Notes: generated by a model from the letters alone, not told the origin. A stretch of DNA of 57,358 nucleotides from Intoshia linei (GCA_001642005.1 LWCA01000086.1:1-57358), one strand, 5' to 3'; positions 36,457-50,565 are shown, counted from the first letter of the stretch. Numbers and translations are program-made.

Positions 36457-39400
36457 ATGAATAATGATACTACTACAAATCAAGACATTGAAGGTCCACC
36501 AGATTTCGGATATTTTGGTTGGCGACCAAATTGTTTCCAAAAAATGAATAACCCCAAAGTATTATTTTCAACGTTGTGCTTAGCGGGCATATTACAAGGA
36601 ATGGTTGTAAATGGTTTTGTGAGTACAGGATTAACTACACTTGAAAAAGCATTCAAATTTGACATTAGTGTAACGTTTTTGTTGATGATTTTTGATATTG
36701 GTACAATCTTAACCCTGTATCCAATCTGTTTTCGATTGAATCCAAATTTAAGAATTCGAGCTATAGGTATCATCTAATATATGTATGCCACAATGTATAT
36801 TCATTTTAGCCATTACATTAATTATGTTTGGTATTGGTGCCTTTATATTTACAGTTCCACACTTTTTGCTTTATAAGTCGTATAAACAAGAACTTATGGG
36901 TGCATCCTGTTATAATGGAAAAATTTGTAATGTTATTAGTTTTATATCTACATATTTTGCAAATATAGACGAAGAAGCACAAGAAGAAAATTTGCGCACT
37001 ATTGTTTATTGCACATTTGCAGTGTCATTTCTTTTGATGGGTATCTCATGCTCTTGTTTGAGTACTATTGTTTTATCTCTTTTTAATCAAAGCATCCATT
37101 TTCAATACTATTATGCTATATTCAGTGGTTTAACTGCAGTATCTCCGCCATTGGGTTTTCTTATAAACTCTATATTTTTAAATGTGGGTTATAATACCAA
37201 AAATGTTTTGAGGTTATTTTTAAAAATGTTTATCCTTATATTACTATTAATACACTGTTCTCTCCAAATGGCGTCATGTCTTGATATATACTATTTAAAC
37301 TTTAAAATAACAAATATTAAATGTTTTAGGTGTACAAAAGTGATGACCAAACACTTGTATATGTGTTAAAATATATATTAATAAAAGTTAAATTAAATAC
37401 AAATTTAGAATCGATTTTCATAATTCAGCCTTTATCGGATCTTGGTGGATAGGATTTCTTTTTGGTGGTACATTGGCTGTTATAATAGCCATAATTTTAT
37501 TTGGATATTCTAATCATTACCCGGGTATTTAAATTTTACTTTATATATATTATATATATATTTGTATACTTATGGTGATTTGCACCAATTTCTGTTTGTC
37601 AACAGGTGTGTGTTTTATAGCTAATTTTTTGTTTTAGAGTGGCTTGAACTTCAGCTCCGATTAAATATTTTAATATATAATTAACAAATGTAAATAATTT
37701 ATGGATCATTGATTAGTCAGCCTAATCTATATCTTAGGACTTATTAAGACTAATCAGATTTTGCATATTTTTTATAAACTTGATAGAAAATAGACTCGTA
37801 AAATTTTAAAATATTGAGTGTGTCCATAATTATTTATATTTATGTATAAACTTGAATTACTGTGTCTATGAAAAACTAAAAAGTTTACAAATAATAAACT
37901 TGTATACATTTTGTGTGCGAGAAAATGTCAGATAATTCCAATATCTGAAATGTATGCCTTTGGCATCTTAAATATTATTTGCATTTTGCAACAAATTTAA
38001 TTTTGAAATTCAACTTTTCTGATGAACTTAGTAACATTGTTTTAATAGTACAGATTGTAAAAATGGTTATTTACATAAAAAATTGTCTAATTGTCTACGT
38101 CTCAAAATAAGAGACTTTCAATCCTACAAATAACACATTGTAGGGACAGTTTTTTCCAGCGCATCTAATTATCTGTATTTCAATCTCTGAAATTAACATT
38201 TTCATCGTTAAAATAGCATATTGTAATTTTATCAAAACAAAATCATATTAAATGATCATATTAAAATTTATTTTTCTTAATATGATTTGTAAAATTTGAC
38301 TAAAATATATTTTGAAAAAAATTATTCTACGGCATGTTATTGAATGTAATGTAAGACATTAATATTATTTAGAATATTTGAAAAATAAACACACTGCTAC
38401 AATAGACCACCCAAAATTACTTTATCCAAACTTTAGTAGTCTAAAGAAAAGTTTAATTGAATTATTTAAAGTTAAAACATACATTTTAATATGTCTGAGC
38501 AATATATTTGATGCTTGTTTGATATACAATTTATTACTGTACTTGCCAAAAATTACCGAATTATTGTTTGGATCACACTCAAGTACAATTGCCTTAAATT
38601 TAGGTAAATTAAAATTTCATAAAATTTAAAAAAAATAGGATTGGCTTTAATAATAATGGCTCCAATGGGTACTATAATTAGTAAAGCTTCATTAAAATAT
38701 CAAAATTTTTCCGATTCCTGGTACTATGTTTGTTTGCTATTCTTTCTACCGTCAACGTTGTTATTCATATTACATTGTGAAATAATTCCTGTAGTAGGAA
38801 TCCATGAACCGTACACAGATAATAGGTTGGTGGATGGGTATAATGACTGTATAATTAATTTTTAGACTAATTCCGTCACTAGAAAACGATTGCAATAGTA
38901 ATTCTACCTGTTGTCATACAAACATGGTTCCATTATGCTATTCAAATGATAATAAAAAAATGGAATACACTATATATGCTTCAGAATGTTGGGCAGGATG
39001 TAATCCTATGAGTCACGTACATTGTTTTAAAATTTAAATAAAAATTTATAAAGGAATCGTGCTCTTGTTTACCTAAAACTGGTAAAATTGTAGATAATAT
39101 TGAATGCCAGGAAAAAATGTTGACTTGTCCAATGTTTAATCCATATTATATTGCTTTACCCATATTTTTCTTTTATATTTTTATGGCTTGCACTCCCATG
39201 ATTAATAATATTATAAGGTAATTTTATTAATTATAAAATGACTAAATTTTTAGATGCGTAAATAAAAGTGATCAATATTTAGCTGTTGGAGTATATTGGA
39301 TGATTTGTAGACTTTTAGGTAAATTTAAATTTTGAGTTGAATGATAAATTGGGTGTACAAACACTTGGACCAGGGTGTAACAATTGTGTAAAAATAAAAA

Positions 39401-39719
39401 TTATGATTTTAGTAACTGAAACTTTCCATATTTATTAAGTTAATAATTTGACATTTAATTTAATTTTTTTATATTTTTAGGTATTTTACCGGGGCGTTAC
39501 ATTTTTAGAATTCTTTTTGAAATAAATTGCATTTATCGAGATTCTAAAGATGTGTGTATATTTTACAATACTGGACACTTTCAAATTATGCTAATTTCTC
39601 TTATTATCTCATTAAGATCCATTAGTGTTTTATTTTTATTTTTTATTAAAGAAAATAAAACCTACAAATCAAGTAAATGTTTGTATCCTATATCATTAAA
39701 AATTATCAATCAAAATTGA
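36457..39719 (+). CDS. OATP/SLCO-family organic anion transporter, 9 exons, 606 aa
   Basis: Plasma-membrane transporter of the metazoan OATP family (MFS fold, 12 expected helices), moving amphipathic organic anions. Exons: 36457-36766, 36810-37187, 37429-37524, 38373-38603, 38639-38825, 38866-39016, 39054-39217, 39254-39318, 39481-39719. They join in phase to 606 codons plus TGA. Evidence: the first helices (LCLAGILQGMVVNGFV), FTVPHFLLY, an OATP signature variant FIGSWWIGFL in place of RWIGAWWxGFL, HCEIIPVVGIHEPY, the Kazal-like cysteine-rich loop (DCNSNSTCCH ... SECWAGCNP, then ESCSCLP), CRLLGILPGRYIF, and a last helix LFLFFIKENK. Slightly shorter than typical members (640-720 aa). The junction between exons 2 and 3 lacks the usual residues before the signature, so a small exon may be missing there. 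Subfamily and substrate are unknown. Confidence 0.9.
37910..38250 (+). repeat. Dispersed repeat in OATP intron 3 (second copy 50130-50485)
   Basis: Shared in the same orientation with 50130-50485: matching blocks CTGTCTACGTCT / TTGTCTACGTCT, ATCCTACAAATAA, GGACAGTTTTTTCCAG / GGACAATTTTTTGCAG, and AATCTCTGAAATTA. About 340 bp, no coding sequence, origin unknown. Confidence 0.6.
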
Positions 39720-40563
39720 AATGTACACTTTAAATTGTATTAAAATTTAATTTGTTTACTTTTAACCTTAATTATACTGTAACCCTTTACATATCCATAC
39801 AATGACACAAATTTCGATTTTAAAAAACAAAAGATTTTATGTTGATATCAATATATCAGTGTAAACCGAAGTGATTGCCGCAAGGTATTTGAAACATTTT
39901 TATTTAGAAGCAATTATTGGCAAGACAAGAATTATAGTCCTCAATGAATGGGTAATACTCATTGGGTATGGATTACATTTTACCAAACAATTTACGGATA
40001 TTAACATTTTGAGCGACATTTTACGAATCAGGCCATATCACAGATTAGAAATATAGATACACGAAAAAATGAACTATAAGTATTATAATAAGAAAACTAA
40101 GCGTATCTTCTCAAAAGTTTGATTATGAAGTTGGCATGAATAGATGATTATGTATCTATATTAAGGTGTGTCCTAAAACACTTTTTCGAAACAATGCAAA
40201 AGTAGCCAACACAAAAGATGAAACGTTTTATTGCGAACAAGATGATGTGCTTGAAATTGTCTAACTCAAAAAAACCCTTGACTTTTTACATTTTAACTAA
40301 TTTTTAATACAATTTTTCAAAAACGAACATGAACAAATATATAAAACTTTATAAAAAAATATTGGTGTGCTAACGATGTGAATTCATGCGTATAAATAGT
40401 ATATGTAACATTTGTGAGTATATATAATGTACATGGTTATCACAGTTTATCAGAAATCCCTATCAATAAAACCCTGAAGTTTAAAATTGATCTATACTGA
40501 ATGAGGATGAAAGAGCTTCAAATAATTCTCCATTAACACACAATGAATTCCATTTCATCATCA

Positions 40564-40640
40564 TAAGTAGTTTTGGCTTTACATTTATCACCAAATCAAT
40601 TAAAAGTAATAGTACGTATTTTTCTGGTCACTTTAATTAT
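40564..40640 (+). repeat. Half copy of palindromic MITE (AGTAGTTTTGGCTTTACATT)
   Basis: Matches 29372-29455 and the arm of 43476-43610: AGTAGTTTTGGCTTTACATT, then ATAGTACGTATTTTTCTGG and TCACTTTAAT. Only one half is present. Confidence 0.6.
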
Positions 40641-40798
40641 GACATTAAATCAATTAATTGTCTATATTTATTTATAGAATCACAAAAATCACTATCCTAA
40701 AATTTTTCAACTTTTTTTCGACATCCCTGGAAATTTTTGTGTATAATATAACACTTATATAAAACATTAATACTCAAAAAATGAGACATTTTTATTGG

Positions 40799-40979
40799 TT
40801 ATCGTATTTTTCGGAGTATAAGGCGCGAAAAATTTTATTAAACAAAGTTTTAAAAAATTAAGAATCAAATGGTACAATATATAGTTAAAAAAAATTTTTC
40901 CTTACAAAATCCTCATATAAGGCACATTCCTAATTTTTCATGTAAAGGGGTGCGCCTTATACTCCCAAAAATACGGTAG
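40799..40979. mobile_element. Palindromic MITE with CGTATTTTTCGGAGTATAAGG ends
   Basis: The left end CGTATTTTTCGGAGTATAAG and the right end (inverse CGTATTTTTGGGAGTATAAG) are both followed by GCGC. The element is about 180 bp. The 'accgtatttttcggagtataaggcgc' type of terminus is seen in many animal genomes, so this is probably a member of a widespread MITE group. Confidence 0.65.
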
Positions 40980-41909
40980 TTTAAAAATTAGGAGTGCTTT
41001 TTTTCTCAAAATTTTAAAAAAATTAATCATTATTAACGACATTTATCGTTGTATTTAGCATTGTTAATAGTTTAAAATATTATCAACGATAAAAATATAT
41101 TAAATCAGTAATGCCCTATCTTATTTCACGCTCAAAAATGCAAATTTTCAGTTGGAAACAACAAAAAATCGACGTGAGCCAGGCCTATAGCATATTTCCA
41201 TGGCAACATCTTTAGGTTTTATCTAATGAGTAACTTTTCCTCTTTCTTTTTAACATAATACCACATGTAATACAACAATTGATAGAATCGCACAATCAAA
41301 TTAAATTTAACCTTAATTTTATTGATAATTTATTTATTTAATGAAAATTATACTTACAATTGACATTATATTAATTAGTATAACTCAAAAACTACTCTAT
41401 GAAAATACTTAAAATTTTTGCTCATATCTTATAATCATGTATACTTTACTTCAAACCCAAATTTTAGCCAGATGATGTTCCAGTGTCGGATAGTGTCATC
41501 GATAAACTAAAAATGAACATTTTAAACAGTTTTTTGTGAATCTCGACTGAATCACAATATATGTTAAACTTTAAGTATTATAATTGATTTATCTGCAAAT
41601 TAATGCTTATTAAAGTAGTGAAAATTTTGTTGTGATCATTTTAAGGCTATTTCTGGACAAGATGGTATATTATTTTGTCCTCTATATCTATTTATGATGA
41701 ATTTAACCATTAGGGCGTTACGGCGCCACAGAATTGGCCAGATATAATGCTTTTGACAAATTTCACTTGATTAAATAAATTTTATCAAATTACTTTTACA
41801 AAGGTTTTAAATTAATATTTCATTATTCAAAAATAGTATATATATTTTGGTATTGTTCATTTGTAAACAATTAAATATTAGTGACGATATTTATTTACAC
41901 ATTTATAAA

Positions 41910-42420
41910 TCCTAACTTGTATAAAACTCTTTGTTTATGGGTTACCGTTTATTTTAATAACAAAAAATCCTAGAATTTTAACAAACGCGAATTCTAAGTC
42001 AGACTTTCCAAGAGACTGTACGATAAATCTCAATTTTAGAAACTTAAATCTTCCTGATCAAAAACCCTAAACATCCTTTATTTATCTTCTAGAATCTACA
42101 CCTTAAAAAATATACACTGATACAGATTTTAAAATAATGAATATTATCAAAAATATCAATTTCAAAAAGGTAAATCTTCTGTGCCAATTCCACAAATTGT
42201 TCTTTTTGTAAAAAATGAAAATAGTCCTAGAATTGTAAAAAAAATTACAGTTTTTAAAATTATCTCCAGTTAATTTTAAGAATAAATTCTAATTTCAGAA
42301 ACTGACGTCTTTACATTTTAGACTTTTAACCTTTACGAGACAATGCTGATTTTCGAAATTGAAAGCAAAAAATGTCACTTTTGAAACTTAAAATTCACAA
42401 ATTTCAAATTTCATTACTTT
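41910..42420. mobile_element. Foldback-family arm(s)
   Basis: Starts with the family terminus (GGGTTACCGTTTATTTTAATAAC near 41938), followed by left-arm subrepeats (CTTCCTGATCAAAAACCC near 42052). Related to the 17.5-, 21.8- and 48.2-kb copies. The inverse arm is short or lost. Confidence 0.45.
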
Positions 42421-42770
42421 TTAAAGTGAACCAATTAAATTTGGCTTTAATATTTGACTGAAAATAAGCAATAAAAAATATTTAATTTATGACACACAAT
42501 TATATAATCATATCTCGTATATTGGATTTTCACACATTTTCAGTGACATGTATGATCTTATTTATTTCATTCTCAATTTGTTTGATTACAATATCAACGT
42601 AACGATTAATTATGAGACGTTAATCATAAATTACTAAGTTGACTGTTATGTACTACGTACAAACAGCACCTAACTCTGCCGAGGGTACATTTTTATTCTA
42701 CCAAAAAAATGAATTCATGTTAAAAATCTAACTTAAAATCCTACCATTCACTATTATCAAATCTTTAACG

Positions 42771-43150
42771 CAGTTGTTCCCAAACTTGTTTCAGGTGGAA
42801 CCATCATATTACATTACTTTTTACTTTAAAGTGAATTATTCCATCTTAATTTTTTATTTGTTAACATTTGCGTAAAGAATTTTAAAAACAATTGTTATCC
42901 CATTTTTTTAATTTATTAGACCGAATGTGTGTATAATAAAGATAAAACAGTCCAATCCTAAAAATGTTCATAAATAGCATAAATCCCAGAAAAAATACAA
43001 TTATAAAAACTTATTTTGTCATTTTCAATGTGATGATATATATTCAGTACCAATTTAATAAATACTTACAAATACCAATTGTGTATCAATAATTAATAGA
43101 ATCTTCACTTTATAAATATATTTTAAACGAATTTACCAAATATTACAAAG
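42771..43150 (-). repeat. TIR-type repeat, inverted relative of 48700-49135
   Basis: The left end CAGTTGTTCCCAAACTTG is followed by blocks that recur inverted at 48700-49135: ACTTTAAAGTGAATTATTCC, GGATAACAATTG (inverse), and CATAAATAGCATAAATCCCA. This copy has one internal unit where the other has two. Confidence 0.6.
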
Positions 43151-43475
43151 GTTTATAATAAATATAAAAATGATAATAACAATAAATTTAATTCCTAGAA
43201 TAAAATGATTCTTTACAAAATTTGCTAAATTTTGTAAGGTTAAATTTTAACTAGTTAAAACTCAACTAAGATATTATTTATTAATCAAATGTGCACTGCA
43301 CATTGTGCATCACCTCAATTTGAGACATAAACATAGCTAAAATGTTAGTTATCATTTATGTAACATAATCATGCAATTTTCTCGTAAGGGTTAATTTAAA
43401 AAAGCACTTTTAGAAAACAAGATTACAAATTTTGTAAATTAATTATAAAGACTGGCTGAGATTGTGTCCTAGATA

Positions 43476-43610
43476 AAGTGGTCAGAAAGAATACGTACTA
43501 TCAATTTTATTTTATTTGGTGTTAAATGTAAAGCCAAAACTACTATGATAACGAATAAAAATTTATTCCAAATAAACTAAAAGTGACAGTACGTATTTAT
43601 TTGGTCACTT
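43476..43610. mobile_element. Palindromic TA-flanked MITE, 135 bp
   Basis: AAGTGGTCAGAAAGAATACG at the left is mirrored at the right by CGTATTTATTTGGTCACTT, with internal CCAAATAAACTAAAAGTGAC paired to its inverse. TA flanks both ends (43474-43475, 43611-43612). Nearly the whole element folds back on itself. Half copies lie at 29372-29455 and 40564-40640. Confidence 0.7.
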
Positions 43611-43674
43611 TAATAATAATTTTATTATTGAGGCTCAATAATAATAATAAAATTATTCGGATATTTATCTAAAG

Positions 43675-44357
43675 CAGTGTTTCTCAACCTTTTTGACTGC
43701 GCGGAATCCTTATAAAATTTCAAAAAATCGCGGCACCTAAAAGCATGATCAAAAATTTTTTTTTGTATGTCGCATATATAAAACAATTTGGTTTTTAATA
43801 AAAAAATTTATTTTTCCTTCTCAATGAAAAATTTGGCCTTTATATTTTTTACAGAGGTTTTTAATTCTTGGACGTGTTTTTGAGAACATACACGAAGTTC
43901 TTCTACCGACACCAGCTTTGCTAGTTTCTTATGCTTAATTGCTGTCAATGCAAGTAAGCTTATAATTTGAATATTTTCATATATATTTAACATTAATCCA
44001 TTTTATGACTTGTTTTGATCAAAATAAGTACTGAATATATTAAAATGGAGAATTAAATTTTAGGAAATCAGACAAACTAGCTTAAAATAAAAATTTTTAA
44101 ATTCTAAAAAAGATAATTTAAAATAAACACAAAAAGTATTTTAATTAAGTTGACCGATCGTATTTATCTTAATTAAAAAAGCATATCAAAATATGATTTT
44201 TGGTTTTATTAATTTAGAAACTTTTCAATTTATATTTTTTAAATTTATTTATTTTGAACCATTTTAAATTCAAAAACATCGCATTTATATTTTACGGAGC
44301 CCCAATTAAATTTCGCGGAACCCCTGGGCTCCGCGGAACACAGGTTGAGAATCACTG
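43675..44357 (-). mobile_element. hAT element with transposase C-terminal fragment, 683 bp
   Basis: Ends CAGTGTTTCTCAACC and (inverse) CAGTGATTCTCAACC; flanking 8-mers atctaaag (43667-43674) and atttaaag (44358-44365) with one mismatch. On the minus strand 43993-43808 encodes a 61-residue fragment including LTAIKHKKLAKLVSVEELRV, the C-terminal region of a ZBED5/Buster-like hAT transposase. Same family as 12483-13031, opposite orientation. Internally deleted, non-autonomous. Confidence 0.8.
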
Positions 44358-44404
44358 ATTTAAAGTATTTAAGAAATAGTTAGAAACTTAAAATTATTTA
44401 ATTT

Positions 44405-44535
44405 ACAATAAAAGGTCAAAATGACCACCATCAGATTGGATACATAAATCAATGCGTTTAAGGAAATTATTGTAAACATTAGATAATTCTTGAGTGCTAA
44501 TTGAGTCAATACTGTTGATTATATTGGTTTTTAAT
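44405..44535 (-). pseudogene. Tc1/mariner-type transposase C-terminal fragment
   Basis: On the minus strand a frame reads INSIDSISTQELSNVYNNF, then a KRID-LC-IQ...GGHFD block. The pattern I..I..I....L..V...F..RI..C....GGHFEHLL is typical of the C-terminal end of arthropod/invertebrate DDE mariner-like transposases. The rest of the element is gone. Confidence 0.6.
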
Positions 44536-44699
44536 CTAAGACTTAGATGCAATTACATAAGTGGATACTAAGGTTATATTTTATTAGCAACAGCATATTT
44601 CATTAAAACAAAAAATTTGATATAATTAGTTATCCGAGAATTTAAAAATAAAAAATTGTTCTCAAACGTTTAGGAACCATTCCTTTAAAGTTTAAATGA

Positions 44700-45310
44700 T
44701 TGGTAATAGTAGACAGTAGCATTTTTATGTGAGATTTAATTTTTTTGATTAAATTAAAAAATGTTAACCTCAAAAAAGATAATTTTCACGATATAAAACC
44801 CAGATTACTTTTTTTTAAAAATTCCGAAGAAATGAATTATATCGATTTTCACCCATATTTCTTTATTGAAAATGTCTAGATGTTCAATGCACATTTTTTT
44901 TGAAATTGTTGGATCAATATTTAGATTTTCAATTTTTATTTTAATCAAAATATTTGAAAAATATTAGCTGATAATATATTAAAATTAAATTTTGTATTTA
45001 TATCAACTGGAATAAACTCTATTAGAATAATTTTCTGACAGTTAATTATTTCACATTTTTTGTTTTAAAATATTTCGAAAAAAAATATACGAAAACTATG
45101 CTTTTTTGATCGTGAAGGCGTCACTTATTCAAATTGAAATTTTTTGGGTGTTAACAGGATACACCTGTATCATGTGTAAATTTTTTTAAATTCTAGGGTT
45201 GTTTTCATTACAAAAAAAGGGTAATTTGTGGTTTTGGCCTTGAAGATATATTTTTTTAAATTCTCGAACTCAATTTGATGTCAAAAATAGGACAATTTTG
45301 GTTTTTGTCA
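44700..45310. mobile_element. Foldback-like element, two arms
   Basis: The left part has AACCTCAAAAAAGATAATTT and CCCAGATTACTTTTTTTT; the right part has the inverse forms GGGTAATTTGTGGTTTTGGCC and TTGAAGATAT. The middle contains ATATCAACTGGAATAAAC (inverse of ATTCCAGTTGATAT). Family shared with the CFAP intron copies. Confidence 0.5.
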
Positions 45311-45438
45311 CAGATCGACAATAATTACAATTTCAATTAACAAATATTTTATTACAATTACAAATTTAACTACTGTAATATTAACTCAACTTTTAAAGGG
45401 ATTTTAAAGTCCATTAAAATAATATTGCAAGAATAACA

Positions 45439-47727
<2,289 letters not shown>

Positions 47728-48182
47728 TTTTAAAATTTAGTCAAATTTTGAAAAGTTAATATAAATTATTTGATAAACTTTATTGAAATCCTTTACTTAC
47801 ATTTGTACATTATTTAAATGATTGTTTTGGTTATCTATATGTTTAGTGTTGCCAACTGCGTTATTTTCCCCCTGAGAGTTCGAATTTTTAAATTCAACTT
47901 AGGGCTCAGGGTTAAGTGATATTTCTCAGGGTAATTGAATTATTTTAATCAAAATAATTTGAAATGTACTATTTGCTATTTGTTATGAAAAATTTAAAGT
48001 ATTTATTTTGAAATTTTGCAATAAAAATTGTGTGTAAACTGTTTCTATTTTTTGAAAAAGAAAACCCAAAGTAAAAGAAAGCCCAAAAATTTAAAGACAT
48101 TTTTATAGTGTAAGATTTACAAATTAATGTTTTCATCGTTTTATCATAAAATTTATGGTATTTCAATTCTTACTTATCCTTA

Positions 48183-48700
48183 GTTATAATATGATTTGCA
48201 ATATTTGTTTGTGTGTGTTACCGTTTACTTCAATAACTACCAGTCTTAGAATTTTATAAAGTCTACATTTTAATTACAGTTTTTTCCCGGTGTTAGCAAA
48301 ATAAATTTCAATCTCCCCAACTCACATCTTACGGGTCAAAAAGCTCAATTGTTCTTTTTTTTTAAAAATTAAACATCAAATCGAGTTCGAAAATTTAAAA
48401 AAATATATCTTCAAGGCCAAAACCACAAATTACCCCTTTTTTTTAATGAAAACAGCCCTAAAATTAAAAAAATACAGGTGGTACAGTTGTATCCTGTTAA
48501 CACACCCCAAAAATTTCAATCTGAATAAATGTAATTATTATACTTATTTTATACATACGAATATTTTATTAAAACAAAAAATGTATTAACAAAATCTACG
48601 CATTTACGATCAAAAATAATTTTTAATATATTATCAGTCAATATTTATTACAATCCTTTGCAATTTTGGTAAAGTTCGACTAAAAAGTGGTTTATATAGT
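48183..48700. mobile_element. Foldback-family left arm
   Basis: The text from the terminus (GTGTGTTACCGTTTACTTCAA) through CAGTCTTAGAATTTTATAAAG and TTTTTTCCCGG closely follows 21850-22020, with about the same spacing. It continues with CTTCAAGGCCAAAACCACAAA subrepeats. Confidence 0.55.
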
Positions 48701-48801
48701 GGTCATTCGGTTAATTATTGATACATAATTGGATTTTTAAGTATTTATTAAATTGGTATTGAATATATATCATCACATTTAAAATGATAAAATAAGTTTT
48801 T

Positions 48802-49019
48802 ATAATTTTATTTTTTCTGGAATTTATGCTATTTATGACAATTTTTTAATGAGTGTTTTTACTTTATTGTTAAGATTATACAACTCATTCTGTCTAATAA
48901 ATTATTTCTTTAATTTTATTTTTTCTGGAATTTATGCTATTTATGACAATTTTTAGGATTGGACGTTTTTACTTTACTTTTAATATTATATACACATTCT
49001 GTCTAATAAATTAAAAAAA
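48802..49019 (+). repeat. Two tandem units of about 109 bp
   Basis: TAATTTTATTTTTTCTGG followed by AATTTATGCTATTTATGACA starts at 48802 and again at 48911. Both units end TTCTGTCTAATAAATTA. They belong to the 48700-49135 repeat; the sister at 42771-43150 has one unit. Confidence 0.8.
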
Positions 49020-49632
49020 ATGGGATAACAATTGTTTTTAAAATTCTTTACGCAGATGTTAACAAACAAAAAATTAAGATGGAATAATTCACTTTAAAGT
49101 AAAAAGTAATGTGATATGATTGGTTCCACTTAATTTCTATAAAAACAGTTTATATTAGAATATTTAATAATTTAAAATTGTGACAGTATGGATAAATTTC
49201 TTATGACTTTGTTATAGAATTGAAATATAGTGGCCATATTGAGAGGCCTGACTATACAATGAATAAAACATTATTATTCATTAAAATTCAAAGTAAACCA
49301 CATTTAATTTACATTAATATAACTATAATGTATCTAGCATATTGATATAACCTTATCTGCTTTATAACCTTAACATATATAAGTTACATATTGATACATG
49401 CTACATATATGTTAGTAACCAGAAAATAGATCTTATCAATATTCAATCAAATCGCTCTTGAAAAAAAAGAAATTAATTTAATGTATAAGTTCTTGTAATA
49501 AATAATTCTTTTATTCCATTACAATGTAAATTATTTAACCTAGTTTGAAATTATACGATTCTATAGATATATTAATTAATCAATACTAATTAATTATAAA
49601 TAAAATTAATTATTTTAAATGTTACTTTTGCA

Positions 49633-49906
49633 ATGTATAATACAGATGATCGGTTATACAATAAACAAAAAAGAATTCGATACTATATTAGAGTGATTGT
49701 TGCAATAAAAATTATTTTATTGTTGATATCGTTCATTTTTATCATTGCTGGGATAACTATGACCCATTTCAAACTACAAAGTAATTTTTTATGTATTACA
49801 TTATACGGCATTATTATATAATGTATATTGTATGGCATTTATAATAATTGTAGTTGTTCATGAAAAGGATAATTTTAATGCAACTGTAGTGCATCTCAAT
49901 ACTTGA
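49633..49906 (+). CDS. Possible small single-pass membrane protein, 2 exons, 66 aa
   Basis: ATG at 49633; exons 49633-49780 and 49854-49906 join in phase across a 73-bp GT..AG intron to 66 codons ending TGA. The N-terminal 21 residues are charged and basic (MYNTDDRLYNKQKRIRYYIR), followed by a hydrophobic helix of about 24 residues (VIVAIKIILLLISFIFIIAG), then a short polar tail ending VVHLNT. An AATAAA occurs about 50 nt after the stop. I do not recognise a family. Without splicing the frame also ends within 62 codons. Small size and AT-rich sequence make a chance frame possible. Confidence 0.35.
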
Positions 49907-50129
49907 TATTATCCTTAAATGGTAGTTATTTATTAATAATTTTGTATCTTTTAATTAATAAATTTAGCACATGAACAATGTAAATGTTAATTATTATAAT
50001 AAAATGTACTTTTTTTAACGTATTTATTAAATTTTTTTATTTAAAAGTTTTCAAATTTTGTATTTATTATTAATTTATGATATAAGTAAATAAATTTAAA
50101 TTGAATTCTCGTTTGATAGAAAATTTTTT

Positions 50130-50485
50130 TGTGTGAGAAAATAGGCTCAATTTCAATGTCTAAGATTGAAGTCTTCGGTGTAAAGAAATATTATTTGTAT
50201 TTTAAAATTAACTTACTTTTTGAAATTAGAAATTGAACTTTTCTTATCTTTTTGTAAGTAATATAGTAATATTTGTAATCAAATGTAAATTGTACAAAAT
50301 GTAAATCTGACAAATATCTGTCTAGCTGTCTACGTCTTAAACTAAGAATCTTTAGATCCTACAAATAAAATATTTTATGGACAATTTTTTGCAGTGTACC
50401 TCTCTATCTTAGTTAAAATCTCTGAAATTAGCATTTTCACAGTGAAAATGTCTTATTCGACTTTAACAAGAAAACATTTCATATT
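50130..50485 (+). repeat. Dispersed repeat, copy of 37910-38250
   Basis: Same orientation and block order as the OATP intron copy (CTGTCTACGTCTTAAACTAAG, ATCCTACAAATAAAAT, AATCTCTGAAATTAGCATTT). No coding potential. It lies downstream of the small membrane ORF. Confidence 0.6.
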
Positions 50486-50496
50486 ATACCATGGAG

Positions 50497-50565
50497 CAGG
50501 GGTTCCCAAACTCATTTTGTCTACTTTTCCCTTTTTAGCAATATATTTTATACATTATAATTAGA
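50497..50565 (+). repeat. Truncated hAT left end (family of 11384-11941)
   Basis: CAGGGGTTCCCAAACTCATT, TTGTCTAC and CCCTTTTTAGCAATATATTT match the first 65 bp of the element at 11384. No right end was seen nearby. Confidence 0.65.

Larger units (their letters stand above)
39720..45438. other. Gene-free region of transposon remnants
   Basis: Between the converging OATP and ATAD1 genes no host exon was recognised. It holds the palindromic MITEs at 40564-40640, 40799-40979 and 43476-43610, foldback arms at 41910-42420 and 44700-45310, a TIR-type repeat at 42771-43150, a hAT element at 43675-44357 and a Tc1-like transposase fragment at 44405-44535. An open frame at 39871-40056 lacks an ATG and any family match. 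Confidence 0.55.
47728..49632. other. Intergenic repeats between ATAD1 and the small membrane ORF
   Basis: No host exon seen. 48183-48700 is a foldback-family arm (TTGTTTGTGTGTGTTACCG start, TTACGGGTCAAAAAGCTC inside). 48700-49135 is the inverted relative of 42771-43150 and includes a tandem duplication. An open frame at 47969-48166 is AT-rich with no match. Confidence 0.5.

Noticed and set aside
39871-40056. 61-codon open frame downstream of the OATP gene
   Set aside because: No ATG (starts GTG), no recognised motif; probably a chance frame or an unplaceable transposon scrap.
47969-48166. 65-codon minus-strand frame
   Set aside because: Phe/Lys-rich AT sequence in a repeat arm with no conserved feature.
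48802-49019. Possible CRISPR-like array
   Set aside because: Only two tandem units with diverged ends in a transposon; the genome is eukaryotic.
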